Shown piece by piece: positions 49,996-63,310 of a stretch of 64,000 nucleotides of DNA. Every line of letters starts with the position of its first letter. Within the stretch, counting starts at the first letter, position 1. Position numbers and translations under genes: made by a program. Source of the DNA: Lotus japonicus (taxonomy: Eukaryota; Streptophyta; Magnoliopsida; Fabales; Fabaceae); NCBI RefSeq assembly GCF_012489685.1, contig NC_080041.1, positions 34,275,780 to 34,339,779 of the forward strand, written 5' to 3'. The notes below the pieces were generated by a model. That model worked only from the letters and a program-made list of their open reading frames with translations. It was not told the origin of the DNA and did not search any database.

Positions 49996-52900
49996 ATGAA
50001 CGGTGGTTCACCTGATCCATTGGATTCGTTCCCACGGTTGCGGCTTCGCGAATCGGACGGTGCATCGCGCCGCTCCTCCTCCTCCTGCGACGGCGACTCC
50101 GAGTTCGAGCGCTACTGCAGCGCCAACTCGGTCATGGAGACTCCGAGCACCAGCATGAGCATGCGCAGCGCCATCACCGTCTTCCACGACTTCTCCGATT
50201 TCGATTTCACCAGGGGCGGCGCCGCCGCCTCCGACGACGTTAACAGCGGCTCGGAGAATTTCAGTTCGGCGGCGGAGACCAAGTTCAGGACGCAGCGGAA
50301 CTTGAGGTACGGTTCCTGCGGATTGGAGATGTATGGTGACGGCGGTGACGAGCTTTCTATGACGGAGCTCGATTCGTCGGAGTTTATCGGGTTTAACCGG
50401 AGGGAAGAGGGTGAGGGGAATGAGAGTGATGGTGAAGGTGGGGAAAGAGAGGTGGAGGGGGAAGAAGGTGAGGAATTTTCAGAGGGCGAGGAATCGATGT
50501 ACAACTATGGGAGTGAGGGTGAGAATAGGAATGAATTCTATTTGAGGCAGGGTGAAAATGCGAATGAGTTCTATGCATCTAACAGTGGTGTGTGCTATCA
50601 TGAGGAAATTGAAGTGAGAAACGATGATCATCCTTTGTTTATGAATTCTTCTGTTGCATTTGGTTCGCATGATTTGGATGATTTTTTGCTGCAAAATGGT
50701 CCCATTTCTGGTATGTCTGATCTATTTCGGAAGCCGCAAGAAAAGGATGATCAAGTTGAAGAGGGTGCAGTGAGTTCAGGTGGAAAAGAGGGGAGAATAG
50801 ATGAAAAGGATGAAGAAGTTGAGGAAACTAAAGATGGTGGTGATTCAGAAGATGTGAAAGATGTGAAAGATGTCAGGGATAGGGACAGGGACAAGGACAA
50901 TGACATTCTTGCTGAATACAGTTGTTCTCAAGGTTCTCATAACTCCGAGGTCTGTCAAGAAGGTTTGGATATGGTGCCAGAAGAGGTTCCCCAGAATAGG
51001 AGTTTGGATGTTACTGATGGTGTAAGCAAGGAAAAGGGCGGTGATGAAGCTATTGCCACTAGAAATGCTCAATGTGTAAACCCTGAGGTGGATAATTCCA
51101 TGTCTGAGTTTGATTACTTTGGTGATAGGGGAGTTGATCACAATTCTTCCGATCCACGCATCCATGTAGGGAGTGTGAATGCAAAATCATTTGAGAATCT
51201 TGAACCAATTGTGCTGCCTTCAAGTAGTGGAATGGGGGAAACATTAGAGAGCTCTTCCACTTCGACAAGTTTGTTAGAAAAAGGTCCTGTGATGTCTAAG
51301 GTGAGCAAAGAGTGCCATTGTCTTTCAAGTTATCATTTTCAAACCTCTCAATTTGTACAACTTTTATTAATATGTAGCCTCTAAGTTTTAAATTGTAAGT
51401 TTGGTTGAGTAATTGAGTCGCAGTTACGGTTGTGTAACGGGAGTTGTGGGCCTGAGTGGGACACTATGAGGTTGCAGTGGCTGCTGCAATTCTGATATGG
51501 TGGCCAAATCGGTTGATGTTGTTCATGATTTAAACCCGTCTGTAAACCCTTCAGATTTTGTATTGCATTTCTAACTCAATATTAAGTAAACATGCATAAT
51601 GTCCAGGAAGAAATATTTTTGCCGGGTTTGAAATTATTTATTCTTGAGCTAATTCATTAAGCTGTACTCAATCAGTTAGAGCCTGAAGTCTATCTTATTT
51701 TTATTATCAAGAAAGAATGTTTTATTTCCTGTCTCAGAAAAAAGATGGTTAGAAATGCTGTCATGGGCTTATGGATTGAAATAACTCATTTTGGCTTTAA
51801 ATTTTGACATTGTGGCAGTAACCATTCTACATATATAGAGTTTAATGTTTCACTAAATATTGCAGAAAGAGGACTTTGAGCTAAATGAATTCTATGATGA
51901 GGTTGTTCAGGAGATGGAAGAAATTTTACTGGACTCTGTGGATTCTCCTGCAGCTAGGCTTTCCATGGGTAACAGATTTTTTGAACCACAATTGTCCATG
52001 CCTTTAAGAGATGGTGGCATGACTGCTTCTACTTCTAGTACAGATGATGCATACCTGCTAGTTCAGCGCCCAAGAAGAATAAATAGGATTGAAGTTGTAG
52101 GTGCAAGGCAGAAGAAAGGGGATGTTTCTCTTAGTGAAAGATTGGTTGGGGTGAAGGAATACACTGTTTATAAAATTAAAGTGTGGAGTGGCAAGGATCA
52201 GTGGGAGGTTGAAAGGAGATATCGTGATTTCCTCACTCTCTATCGTTGCTTGAAAACCTTATTCAATGAGCAGGGCTGGATTTTACCTTTGCCTTGGTTG
52301 TCTGTTGAAAAGGAATCCAAGATATTTAGAAGTGCATCTCCTGATATTATTGTGAAAAGAAGTGATCTCATTCAAGAGTGTTTACAGTCTATTCTCTGTA
52401 CCAGGTTTTTTTCAAGTCCTCCAAGACCATTGATTTGGTTTTTGTCCCCTCAAGATGCACATCCTATTTCACCTGTGTCAAATGCACCTGCGCCTCAGTC
52501 TTCTTTTACAAGAGGGGAAAACATTCGAAACTTTTCCACTTTAGGGAAGACCATATCACTTATAGTTGAAATGCCGTCAAATAAATCTATAAGACAGTTG
52601 TTAGAAGCACAACATTACACTTGCGCTGGATGCCATAAGCATTTTGATGATGGAAAAACTTTGATTTGGGATTTTGTACAGACATTGGGATGGGGGAAGC
52701 CTCGACTTTGTGAATATACTGGTCAATTGTTCTGCTCTTCTTGCCATACAAATGATACTGCAGTCTTGCCAGCAAGGGTTTTACATCATTGGGATTTCAC
52801 TCGTTATCCTGTTTCTCAGATGGCAAAGTCTTATCTGGACTCTATACATGAACAGGTAATTTTAAAACTAACACTAGCCTATTGTTTTCACCTTATAAAA

Positions 52901-55900
52901 TGAACCGGCTTATCTTTCATATGTATATGTCTTGTCCAAAGTTTCTAAATTTTCTAGAAATAGCTGCTGTTTCTCACTCTTATCTTTGTTTGTTGCAAAA
53001 ACTGAGTTTTCCTCCTATCTTCGATTCCTATAGGGTGGATATACATATAGTGAATTAATGATTGTTACTTGTGAGTGTGAAAGATGCTGTTTAGTTGCAA
53101 CTACAGTGAAGATTGGGTGCACAGACTTTGAAGTGATTCGAACTAACTACACTAATGCATATTGATGCATGTTATGATCTTATTTCCTTTTCCATATGCT
53201 AATTAAATTTCATGGCTTTTCTTCGTTAGTGTTGTAGCTTAATTGTCCTTGTATTTTCTCAAGTGTTTAGCTGCCACTGACTTGTAAGTTTGAATTTGGA
53301 TCCAATTTTATTCTGAGGAGTCCCAGGAAGTGTTCGTAGTATAAAACAAGTGCTTAATTGAACATGAGTATATTTACATTACATAATCATTATTTGTTGA
53401 ACAACCAATATGCTAGATTCATGTATTTTTTCTTCCTTCCCACTCATTTGAACTTCATATTTTTTGAAATTATTCTTATCAAGTATCAACCACTTCACAT
53501 TTTTATTGATGAAATTTTCCTGCAGCCTATGCTTTGTGTCACCGCAGTTAATCCCTTCCTTTTGTCAAGGGTCCCAGCCTTGCTTCATGTTATGAATGTC
53601 AGAAAAAAGATAGGTATAATGCTTCCATATGTTCGCTGCCCATTCCGAAGGTCTATCAACAGAGGGCTTGGAAACCGGAGATATCTTCTTGAAAGCAATG
53701 ACTTTTTTGCTCTCAAAGATTTGCTTGATCTTTCCAAAGGAGTCTTTGCCGGTTAGCTTCTATTTTTGGCTCATTCGAGCTTTGTGTTTTAGATGGAAGT
53801 TATCTTCATTTAATTTTCACGTACATGTGCTTTACTTCTTTTGATGAATAATATTGGGTGTGATGCAATGGTATCTGTTAGGAACCAGAAAAGAGCACAG
53901 TGACTGAGAATGAAAATAGGATAGATGAGCACCGAATCCTCTGGAAAATACCCAGAAGCAGTGTTTTAGAGAATTACAAATAACAGTAGAAAATTAAAGA
54001 TAAGAAACTGAGGCAATTCGAGAGTGCCTCTACTCTCCCAAGCCTAATCCCAAAACAAGCCTAACCTCTCTCTCACACAATACATGCTTATATAATCCCC
54101 AACCTCTCTCAGCATTCTCTCTCTTTCACACTCCTAGCACCCTGAAGATACTGCCACATCAGCTTGGCAGTTATCACTAGTGGGAATCAATTTTATTCCC
54201 CCTTCTACCCTTCCTAACAAATACCTTAGCAATACTAAGACTACTAATATTTGGGTTCCTATCAGTATCTAAAGCCTACTTCTGGTGCACCCACAGACAT
54301 AAAAATACATTACTTGCCCCTAATACCAAAATTGACACCCTGACCAGTCTGATTTTAATTTTATACTGAGCTCTCTCAGTTTTTCCGCTTTGATGGGTTG
54401 GCTAAATAATTTTACTATGTGGATTTCATGGTATAGCAGTCTGCCTGAATATAGATTCATATCATTATGAGGATTAATTGTGGTTGAACCAGATCATTAA
54501 TGGTCCAATAGATCTCTCTATATCTGCCTAATGGTAACTAGTCATTGCCAGTTCTAGAAATTAGGGTCATAACAGGTAGTATGGAGGGCATATCGTGTGG
54601 TATCTCAACTCTGTGAGTTAACATTAATCATCAGGATCCTGAAATTGGTGCTTGTAAGACTTTCAGAGATGTGGCTACTATTAGTTTTTGACTATTGGTT
54701 AATACCCTGGATAGAACTGCAGCCCGTAATATAGGATTTACAGCTGTTAGTGGTATCGAAACCGTGATCTAATCCATTATCTGGAATCAACATATTTGTT
54801 AGAAAGTGGGCATCATGATTTACAATTTCGTAGCCTGTATAGTAACATAATGTGTATTGGCTTGTATGTTTCACTACAGTTTCATGTCTTTATTTTGTTT
54901 TATGAGAGCAGAACTGTGGAATTGGTCATGAATTGATTAGTAGTTAATTTGGAAGTTTTGTTGCGTTCCCTGTATTTCTGATGTAAGGCAACTATTATGC
55001 AGCACTTCCTGTAATGGTGGAAACTCTGTCAAGGAAAATCCTGGAACACATTACTGACCAATGCCTCATATGCTGTGATGTGGGAGACCCCTGTAGCGCC
55101 CGACAAGATTGCAGTGACCCATCGTCTCTCATTTTCCCATTTCAGGTGTGTATCTTTCAGTAGCTAAGATTCTGAAATATAGAACTAGTTAAGGAAAAAA
55201 ATATTTATATCAGTGAAAAAAGGTAATGATTTCTTGTAAAAATTTTAATCAGCTACATATGTTTACTGTTAGAAAATGAAATGCAGGGTGCATAGATGAA
55301 GAGATTGATGATTTGGATGTGGTGAAATATAATCACACATAAAAAGGAGGTTAATGAACATCAGAAGGGTTTTGTAGACCATTGATTTTTCATAAAAAAA
55401 TGTGGTAAGAAGGGGAGAGAAAAATGAGTGGTAATTATTGAGTCTGTGAAATGCGTTTAAAACTTGTCTGCATGTAACAGCACTTCAGACTTTTATGAAG
55501 TGCAAAACGAGTCACATAAAATTTAGGCTTAATGTAGCCTAAATTTTATAAAGCCTAAATTAAACAAAATAATAGTACTTTTAGATTTTTCAACAACTTA
55601 GCCTCCCACTTCTGATTAAAAAATTCAAGTCATTCCGTTACTTTATCATCCAAGCCTGAATGTGGCATTACTCCATTCTTTTAGTCTACTGAAAAGTAGC
55701 AACTTTAATGTAAGCTAATTTATCAACAGGAAGACGATATTGAAAGGTGCAAAGCTTGTCAATTGGTTTTCCACAAGCGTTGTTTTAAAAAGATTTCTAA
55801 TTGTCCTTGTGGTGCACAACTGAGATTGAATGTGACGAGGAGCTTAACCAACAGAGCAAGCCATAGAGGAGGAGGTGAAACAAGAGGAACTTTGGACTTC

Positions 55901-56038
55901 TTAGGCAGAGGACTGAGTTCTGGTTTGTCATCTAAGTTCCTCTCTGGACTATTTACGAAGGAAAAGCCTGAGAAGACTGGGGAGCATAAAGGCGAAAATA
56001 TCATCTTAATGGGTTCCTTGCCAAGCACTTCTTTGTGA
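49996..56038 (+). CDS. PX domain and Rubicon-homology (DUF4206) zinc domain protein
   Basis: Five exons: 49996-51300, 51866-52855, 53526-53751, 55003-55145 and 55730-56038; 990 aa, GT..AG and in phase. Residues 1-435 are disordered and strongly acidic (EEGEGNESDGEGGE; DRDRDKDND). A PX domain at about 532-630 has the RRYRDF phosphoinositide-binding motif (553-558) and a PLPWLS loop. A cysteine-rich domain from 683 to about 955 has CAGC (688-691), CSSC (725-728), CLICCDVGDPC, and CKACQLVFHKRCF. This combination matches the RH domain of Rubicon/PLEKHM1/DEF8 and their plant relatives, so an endosomal or vacuolar trafficking role through PI3P binding is likely (inference). A solo LTR lies in intron 3. 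Confidence 0.93.
53876..54264. mobile_element. Solo LTR, probably Ty1/copia
   Basis: Begins TGTTAGGAACC and ends GGTTCCTATCA, giving TG...CA with short inverted ends, and is flanked by a perfect 5-bp duplication GTATC (53871-53875 and 54265-54269). 389 bp, no internal region. It lies within intron 3 of the PX-domain gene. Confidence 0.85.
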
Positions 56039-56647
56039 TCCATATCTCAAGTTGATCAGCTGTACCTATATTCTGTTGCATCTTTAGGATGTTTCTTCAA
56101 TAATCACAATTGTGTATGTAGTCATTTTTTGGGTGTGATTCTTTGTAGCAAAAATTCATGTATAGTAATAAATCTCTTCATTTCTTTCGTTCATCCATGC
56201 TGTCCATTTGCTTGGAATACAACTCTTGAGCAATTCGATCCTCTGAATATACATGTATGTCAGCTCACCCTTCACCAACTTAGGCACCGTGAGCCTTATA
56301 AGTTGCAATCAGCCCCAACAATGACATCTCTTTTAGAGAAGTGTTAGCAAGAACGAATTTCTAGTTGCTTTTAAAACTGTTAATCTTCCCTGGAAAAACA
56401 AAATAAACAAAGTTGATATATTTTTCTATTGATTTCAGCTATCGGGTCTCTTCGGGTCTAGGGATATGTTCGGGTTTAAAAACTGACCCAATCAATATTT
56501 AGGGTCGGGTAAAAATCAAGTCGAACCCGTCCCAACCCTCCCCACGAACACCCCTACTCATTATTGCTACAATGGTACTATCTGACATTTTATTCTTCCT
56601 TCTATGGTAAAATATTCTCTCCCGTGTAGTTTACTCCTAAGCCAAAG
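56039..56647. other. Convergent intergenic gap with a hAT-like repeat end
   Basis: Holds the 3' UTRs of the two converging genes. At about 56440-56577 a GGGTCGGGT-rich stretch ends GAACACCCCTACTCA, resembling the terminus of hAT-type non-autonomous repeats. No complete element was defined. Confidence 0.45.
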
Positions 56648-59041
56648 TCACCTTAGACATTGATATGAGTCAGGGCACCACGTAGTGAAGACATAGTGTT
56701 TCAGCTTCATCACCAAAGCGAAAATACCATAGCACGGAATATGCAGCAATGCCACCGCAAAGTACCTAGAAATCAATTACAAACCATAGAAAAAGGGTTA
56801 CCAAATTAACTCAAGTAGCAAAAAGCCAAATATCCATCAACAATTTATAAGAATAAGGTATGTTCAAAGCTCTATTATAAGAATGAAAATGAGGGAAGAT
56901 ATTTTGTGGTGGGTATGAAAAGGAAATAAAATCCATACCATAGTGGAGCATATGAAGATGACAAGTCAAGAAATGGATAAGGCCACCTGTTTTTCCAGAG
57001 AAGAAACATGTATTAGACAATAAACTCGTTCGGATGCGGACCAAAGAGCAGTTATCAAAGTTTATCTAGTGTTTTTTATAGATAAGCTACAGTAAGTGTT
57101 CTTTAGTCAGTACTAAAACAACGTGATGATGTATAAGATGCTTTCAGGTAGTTGAGGCCAAACTAAAAACAAAGACTTACCAGAGATTAATGCAAGCATG
57201 AACAATCCACTGGAAAATCAGATATGTGGCTGTCCATAGGCAAAAGTATCCGATTCGAAACCAAGGGAACCGCTGAAGAGGGGAAAAATGCAAGAATTTT
57301 CAGATATGTAAACATTGAAAGTGGATAATTATATGGAAACAAATGAGAAAAACGCACCAGGCAATTTAAAGCTGTATCGCCGATAAGGAAAACCGCATTG
57401 AGTGAATGCATACAGACTGTCAACTGCCACAAGAGATATAAAATATGGTTTAATTTGGTAAGAGCAATGATAAAAGTTATCAGATAAACTTTCTAAATTA
57501 AAGAGGTCATCAATGATACTTACAAAACTCAGGTTGTAATCTCTGTTGGTTAGAAATGGAACAATTACAAACCAAAATACACAATCAGTGAGCATTACAG
57601 CACCTGCATTGATCTGTTAACAATTGTAAAGACAAAAATCAGTTATGAGGCCAATGGAAAAACTACAAACATAAAATTGAGAAAAAAATAATGCAGAAAG
57701 ATTTAAACGTATGAAGGAAAAGGAGAAAGCTGATCTCCTAACTCAGATCCTTGGATTATAATGGGTAAAATTAGAGCACAATGTACTATGAATTGAGCTG
57801 ATCACAGTAATAATAATTTTTCCTTGAAGATTGAAAATGTACCAATCAGTGATCTATGGAATTTGAAAAGTGTACCTGGAATATTATTTGAAAAATATAA
57901 CCCCAAGTTCCTGCATGTTGGCGAACATGTTTTTTTTCTGGGGCTTCCAAGTTTTTCTCTTGGTCGGATGCAATAGAACTTAGAGGGAGTGCAGGAGCAC
58001 TAGAAATGCCTTGCTCCGCATCTCCATCCACATTATCAACCTTATCCCCGTTCGCTTTCTTATGATGTTGGTAACATCCATGCATAGAGAGCAAGGATCC
58101 AAGCTGAGATATCAAGCACACAAGGAAAAGGGCATATAAGAGAATATATGGAAGATGATAGACATGAGTAACATGACTACTAAAGAAGAAGATATGAGGG
58201 CCTTTATAATTACCCCAAAGTAAATGATGAGTAACAGACAAGTCCACCTGTTTCAGAAACCATAAAGAAATCAAATCAAATCCAATGCCAAAACAAAAGC
58301 TCGGAATATGCTCAATCAACACAGGGAGCTGAAATAGGCTTCTAGCAATGAATGGAGATTTCTTAATTCTGCATCATTACTTTTCTTAGAATGAATTATT
58401 AAATTGACTCCTAGTCCTAACTAATTAAACCCACAAGTCAGAAAGATTGTGTAGGACTAACTACGAGAGCATAGAAGAAATAATTGCAATAACATAACCA
58501 ATCCCTTCAACTAGAAAAACTATAGCTTCATTGTAGCTTCAGATTAACTTGGTTTATAACATAATATGCTTCCAAATTTTGTTTGTTCTATCCAACAGGA
58601 GACTACATAAAATGATTCTATATTATGCATAGACCCTATTCATAATGTGCTATAGAACAGTAGCCAAATCAGAGAAAAAAATTCAATAATTAGGAATGAG
58701 ATTATGAGAACTTACTGAGTGTAAAAGAAGAAAACGTGTCCCCCATAAACAGCAGCATCGACTATGAGAAGCACCAAAAGCAGAATAAATGCAAAAACTC
58801 TGAAAGCCATCAACCAAGCAGGGTGAATTCCTTTCAGGGAAGGTTTCCAAGTTTCATCCTCATACAAAGTTGCTGATGTTTCTTCTTGGTTTTCCCTGCT
58901 TCCATTTCTTGCTCGCCTTCTTATACGTTCATACTTCCATATCAGCACCAATGAGAAGATGGTTATGACCAAGAGACAGATGGAACAAAGCAAAAATCTC
59001 CAGTTCAGCCAGTAACTCTGGCTGTTTGTTTGAGCAGCCAT
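56648..59041 (-). CDS. Multi-pass membrane protein, uncharacterised plant family
   Basis: Eight exons on the minus strand: 59041-58716, 58247-58214 (34 bp), 58103-57876, 57613-57524, 57423-57358, 57272-57181, 56986-56939 and 56765-56648. They give 333 aa with GT..AG borders in phase, ending at TGA 56650-56648. About seven hydrophobic segments: residues 14-36, 78-100, 109-127, 190-220, then three more to near the C-terminus (MHSLNAVFLIGDTALNC; GYFCLWTATYLIFQW; WYFAVALLHIPCYGIF). A charged loop at about 128-188 contains EKNLEAPEKKH. A WWPYPFLDLSS...APLW motif spans exons 6 to 8. I recall similar unnamed transmembrane proteins in Arabidopsis, but no function. Confidence 0.88.
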
Positions 59042-59864
59042 GATTGGCTGCCAATAAAATAACTTTTTGAAGAACCTGTTGGAAAACTCATGGAGTAGTT
59101 AGTTACTTCAGCCTTTCAGGTATTGTTTCCAGTTCCCAAATTATTATTATTACATGGTGGAAAAGAGAATGAAGATTGAAAAAAATGTGGGTAAGACAAG
59201 TAAACAACTACTGTTGAAGAATGAATGAACTTGTATCAAACAGATTGAATGCTTCCTATCATTGATCTTTCAAAAACCAGTGACCCTAAAAGGAAAGATA
59301 GGAACTTTGAAATGGGTCTAATCAAATCACATGTTTTATGGTCCTCAACTAAAAAAACCACCCACTACTGAACCACCAGAATTGGAGATTGCCATATTAT
59401 GCAATCAAAAGAGGACCTCAATAACAAACTACTCATGGACTCCACATGCATCTAAAAATAGGAACATGTGCATAAATTTTGAGCAATCAATGACCAAAAA
59501 TTGAAATTCTTGACCCATTTTGACCAAATTAATAATTTGTAGAGACTAGGATGCACATTACGGGCCGCATTTTCCAACAAACCTAGCTAGTATGTTAATT
59601 TGTTGACCAAATGAGAATGGGTCTCACAATATATCTTGACCAAATGAGTTTTTATGTGAAAACATAAGAATAAATTGTAACCGTTGTATGACTTAAAACA
59701 TGAAGTCATATGACTTTTTAAAAAATCATATATTATATATATAAAGATTAAATTGTACAAACGATAGACTTATTTTTATGATATACTTATTTTTTAATTC
59801 AAGTAACTAATTAAATCACTAACAAAATAAATAATTTCTTAACTAATTTATTTTCTGTTGTCCT
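59042..59864. other. Upstream region of the membrane-protein gene
   Basis: No coding region seen. AT-rich, with promoter and possible leader-intron sequence (a pyrimidine run before CAG near 59105-59120). No clear TATA box that I would choose. Confidence 0.35.
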
Positions 59865-60250
59865 AACACGCTGATGTCAGAGGCTTATGCGCTTAAGCTA
59901 GGGCTGTTGTTGATCTGGGACCGTGGATTCCGTCGAGTAATTTGCAACGTTGATTGTGCAGAGCTTCTTCAGTCTTTGAGAGATGAGGAGAGTAGGCACT
60001 TCCTCCCTATTCTGGAGGAAATCTCAGGCCTTCTGAGTCGTAACTGGGACATTTCGCTTGCTCGTATTGATAGAGATTACAATCGTCCAGAGGATTGGCT
60101 AGCTAGGAAGGGAGCTCCCTCTCCAAGTTCACCGCTCAACGTGTTGATCAATCCCCCAGGGGAGCTGGAGATCCTCATCATGGAGGATCGTTTAGGTGTT
60201 CCTTAGTCGTTTGTTTTTCTGTCAATTTTCCGATGTAACAAAAAAAAAGT
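59865..60250 (+). pseudogene. LINE RNase H domain remnant with A tail
   Basis: The plus-strand frame 59874-60206 gives EAYALKLGLLLIWDRGFRRV, VDCAELLQSLRDEE, and DWLARKGAPSP, the C-terminal half of the plant LINE RNase H domain. It is followed by a stop, a short 3' UTR and an A run at 60239-60248. It is 5'-truncated, as most LINE copies are. No target duplication was found. Confidence 0.75.
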
Positions 60251-61339
60251 TAGATAACTGATTAATACTTAATATGTGTTAGTTAATTTGAGACTACCTT
60301 CTTTAAAAAAAAATAAAAAAATTGAGACTACCATCTTATAAACTTTCGTGCTTTAAAATTAAGAATTAACAAAACTTGGACTAAAAAAAACTGATCATTT
60401 AACACTTAAGGACCATGAGGCCCAGTACTCACGGCTGAATGAAAGAAAGAGACAGAAGATGATTGGGACTCAGTTTGTCAAGTAAATTGATCCCTCTTTA
60501 ATTTTGAACTATATATATGTAGTTTCGATGTATTCAACTAATTTAGCAAAATAAACACACAATCAGATGACCACAGTGCATATCCATTAATTCTTTAAGA
60601 AACATATATACATCAACATTTGGAATTAATTATCATGGCATCAATTCACTGCACAAATTAAACACAAATAAAGTAATGAGAGTAAGTGTGGTTACTTGGT
60701 TGGTTGAAGCACAACAAAAACTTTCTTTGAATATTCTAAATCGCCTGATGACTCAGCTAATGTAATTCTCCTTTGGTGTGTTCTGATGATGGGACTCTCA
60801 CTCTTATATTGTATGCCTTTCTTTCAAAATTGAGGCTCAAGTATGGAACTCCAACCCTTATAAGTTATAATATAAGTGATCACTCTATTTTCTCTCTCTG
60901 AGTCTGAACCTTTCTTTCCACCATCAACCCTTTTCTGTAATCGTTATCCTTGGGTTGGTTATCGTGTAATTTGATAAGATTTGGACTTGTTTTTGAATTT
61001 TCTGATTAAACTTGATAATATTTATTGGGTAAAAACACACTTTCATGTTTAACGCTACTTGATTTTTTTTCTCCTCCGTCTCTTTCAATTGAATGTGCTC
61101 TAAACCCATTTTAAATTTATGCACCCCAAGTGATGTTTTAACGTTCAGCCCAGCCAATGAGGGTTTTAATCAAAACCAGTTTTGTAAACTTTAGTTGACA
61201 TAAACTCAGTTAAGAAAACTTTAATTCAAACACACTCTAAGTGATTGTTGGAATAACGTAAGATTTTTTTTTAAAGCATGTAAGAATTAATCATGAATAT
61301 AATTGATGTTGATTACTTTAGTTAAAAATTAGGAAAATT
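60251..61339. other. AT-rich intergenic DNA
   Basis: No gene or element end that I can support. Short ORFs here have no family resemblance. Confidence 0.35.
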
Positions 61340-61720
61340 CTGTGGTACCCTGAAATTCTTTTGGGTACGGTACCCCGACTAGAAGAAAATGTGAAATTGA
61401 AGGGCAAAGAAAGAAAGGAGATTAGACCTTTTGACTTTTGTTGGAATCTTAGACGTCATGTTGTTTGTTTCAGCTTTTTTAAAGTCAGAATTTAGCGGTG
61501 GAAGTGGAAATGTATGCGATGTAAGAACAAGAGAGTTATTGACCACAATAAGAGTGAGATATGAAAATTGGTGTCTGGCGAACGACAAGATAATGAGATA
61601 ATCTACTAAAATGCTCATGAATGATGGTGCTAGAGGCTTTTAGAAGTTAAATTTTTTGGAGATAAATAGGTTTTACATCATTTAAGGTACCCCACCCTCA
61701 TTTAAATTAAGGTACCACAG
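61340..61720. mobile_element. Short MITE-like element
   Basis: Left end CTGTGGTACC at 61340 and right end GGTACCACAG at 61711-61720 are perfect 10-bp inverted repeats. Internal GGTACCCC words recur near both ends. 381 bp, non-coding. No clear target duplication, so the superfamily is undecided. Confidence 0.6.
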
Positions 61721-61899
61721 CAAGCACCTGATCATCTACATCTCAAAATTCGAATTTGGTTATATGTTGTTGCTATTCTGTTGTTTAATTTGAAATTGTT
61801 GATAAGTTGTTGGTTCATTTGAAATTGTTGATATTTCGTTATTATGACATTTGAATTTTGAATCTGTGATTGTTTTAATTGTTTGAGTTTAACCCTTTA

Positions 61900-62502
61900 T
61901 GTTTGGTAATTGTTATTTGGGCGCCTAACGCTAGACTTAGATAAGGGAGAACCAACACTGAGATTTGAACTTTTTGAGAACGAGGAGTCCGACGCGTGGA
62001 CGTTTGATGTTGCGAAGCGAGGACTACATGTTGAAGCATGGCTAGGCGACGCGAAGATGGATATCTATGGATTCTCATACTGCGTTAAATTAATTTTGGA
62101 TTTTATTCAACGTTTAACTTTGAATATATTTTTGCACGCGCCATTATTATTGAATTTTGAGTTTTTAGATATAATATATAATTATTGGGTATTATTTAAA
62201 TATTGCGATATGGATAAGAGTTTGAAAATCTAAAAAGTTAAATTGGAAATGTTTTATCAAGCGAGGGTTTAAAGATAAACTCGTTTGAATTCAAGTAAGA
62301 CTCTTGGGTTGTTCTGTCTAAGGAAAATGACTTTCAATCAAGCATTGTGTTGGGCCAGTTTTCCTAGGAACTTCTCGGATTATTGTTTGGGTGATGATGG
62401 GTCTGTTTTCGAAATTGACATCACCTTTTGAAAAAAATTCCAAGTTAATTCCCTAGACTTGTTGGGTTACTAATGTGATCCTCGGTTGAGAAATTGAGGC
62501 GT
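61900..62502 (+). pseudogene. LTR fragment of a third Ty3 family, with decayed LTR ORF
   Basis: TTTGGGCGCCTAACGCTAG (61917-61935) resembles the TTTGGGCGCTTAACGCC just before the LTR ORF in the first family. It is followed by LRFELFENEESDAWTFD coding, matching the RFEL...AW block of the second family, then GDAKMD. After about 62080 the reading decays into AT-rich sequence. The end GAGAAATTGAGGCGT (62489-62502) resembles the LTR 3' end and is cut by a CACTA terminus. Confidence 0.55.
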
Positions 62503-62742
62503 CACTACTAGAAAAAAAGACTTTTCACATCAGGGTTTTCACATCGGTTAATCAATTACCTGATGTAAAAGATAACGCGGTGGCAATATTGAAATTTTAG
62601 TGAACTTTTATGATAGTTTTCACATCGGTTGGGAATATGTCTGATGTGAAAAGTAATTAGTAATCATTATTTACAACGGTTGTTAGAATAAGCGATGTGA
62701 AAGCTAAATGCGGTGACATTTTTGAAATTTTAATGAAGTACT

Positions 62743-62893
62743 TTTCACATCGGTTATATTACAACCGTTGGGAAAAGTCCATCTTTCTTTAGTTTTCACA
62801 TCGGTTATATTACAACGGTTGGGAAAAGTCTCTCTTTTCTTTAGTTTTCACATCGGTTATATAACAACCGTTGGGAAAAGTCCCTCTTTTCTT
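62743..62893. repeat. Three tandem 51-bp subterminal repeats
   Basis: Units begin CTTTTCACATCGGTTATAT or AGTTTTCACATCGGTTATAT and end GTTGGGAAAAGTC. Each holds an inverted pair (CGGTTATAT...ACAACCG). Such arrays bind the transposase in CACTA elements. Confidence 0.75.
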
Positions 62894-63010
62894 TAATTTT
62901 TACACAAATGCTGAAAGCTTTCTTCCTCAGTCATTCACGAAAAAACAAGAAGCTTTCTTCCTCGGTCTTTTCTTCCTCGATCAGTCCCTCTTTCCGCTGT
63001 GCGTTTGGTT

Positions 63011-63310
63011 CTTCCGTTGGTGGTGGCGCCGTTGGTTTTGGCCATCTTGGCGGCGGAGTCACCTTCCTCTTCCTCTCTGTACCCATCAAAACCCTAATCT
63101 TAAACCTCTTCGACTCTTCCGTTGGTGGTGGCGTCGTTGGTTTTTCCGTTCGCTCGCACCAGGTTCCTGCTTAAACTCACCTGCGTTTTGTGTTCCTGGT
63201 TCGACACTCAATTCCTCTCTGTACCCATCACTCACTTCAGATTTCTAAAGCGGGACATCAATTCCTCCTATGTGGTGGCGCCGTTGGTTCTTCCGTTCGC
63301 TCGCACCAGG
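63011..63310. repeat. Direct repeats in GC-rich leader-like sequence
   Basis: TTCCGTTGGTGGTGGCG(C/T)CGTTGGTT occurs near 63014 and 63117, and a shorter form near 63271. The unit TTCCGTTCGCTCGCACCAGGTTCCT occurs near 63147 and 63290. The repeats suggest a partial duplication of a leader or first exon. Confidence 0.6.
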
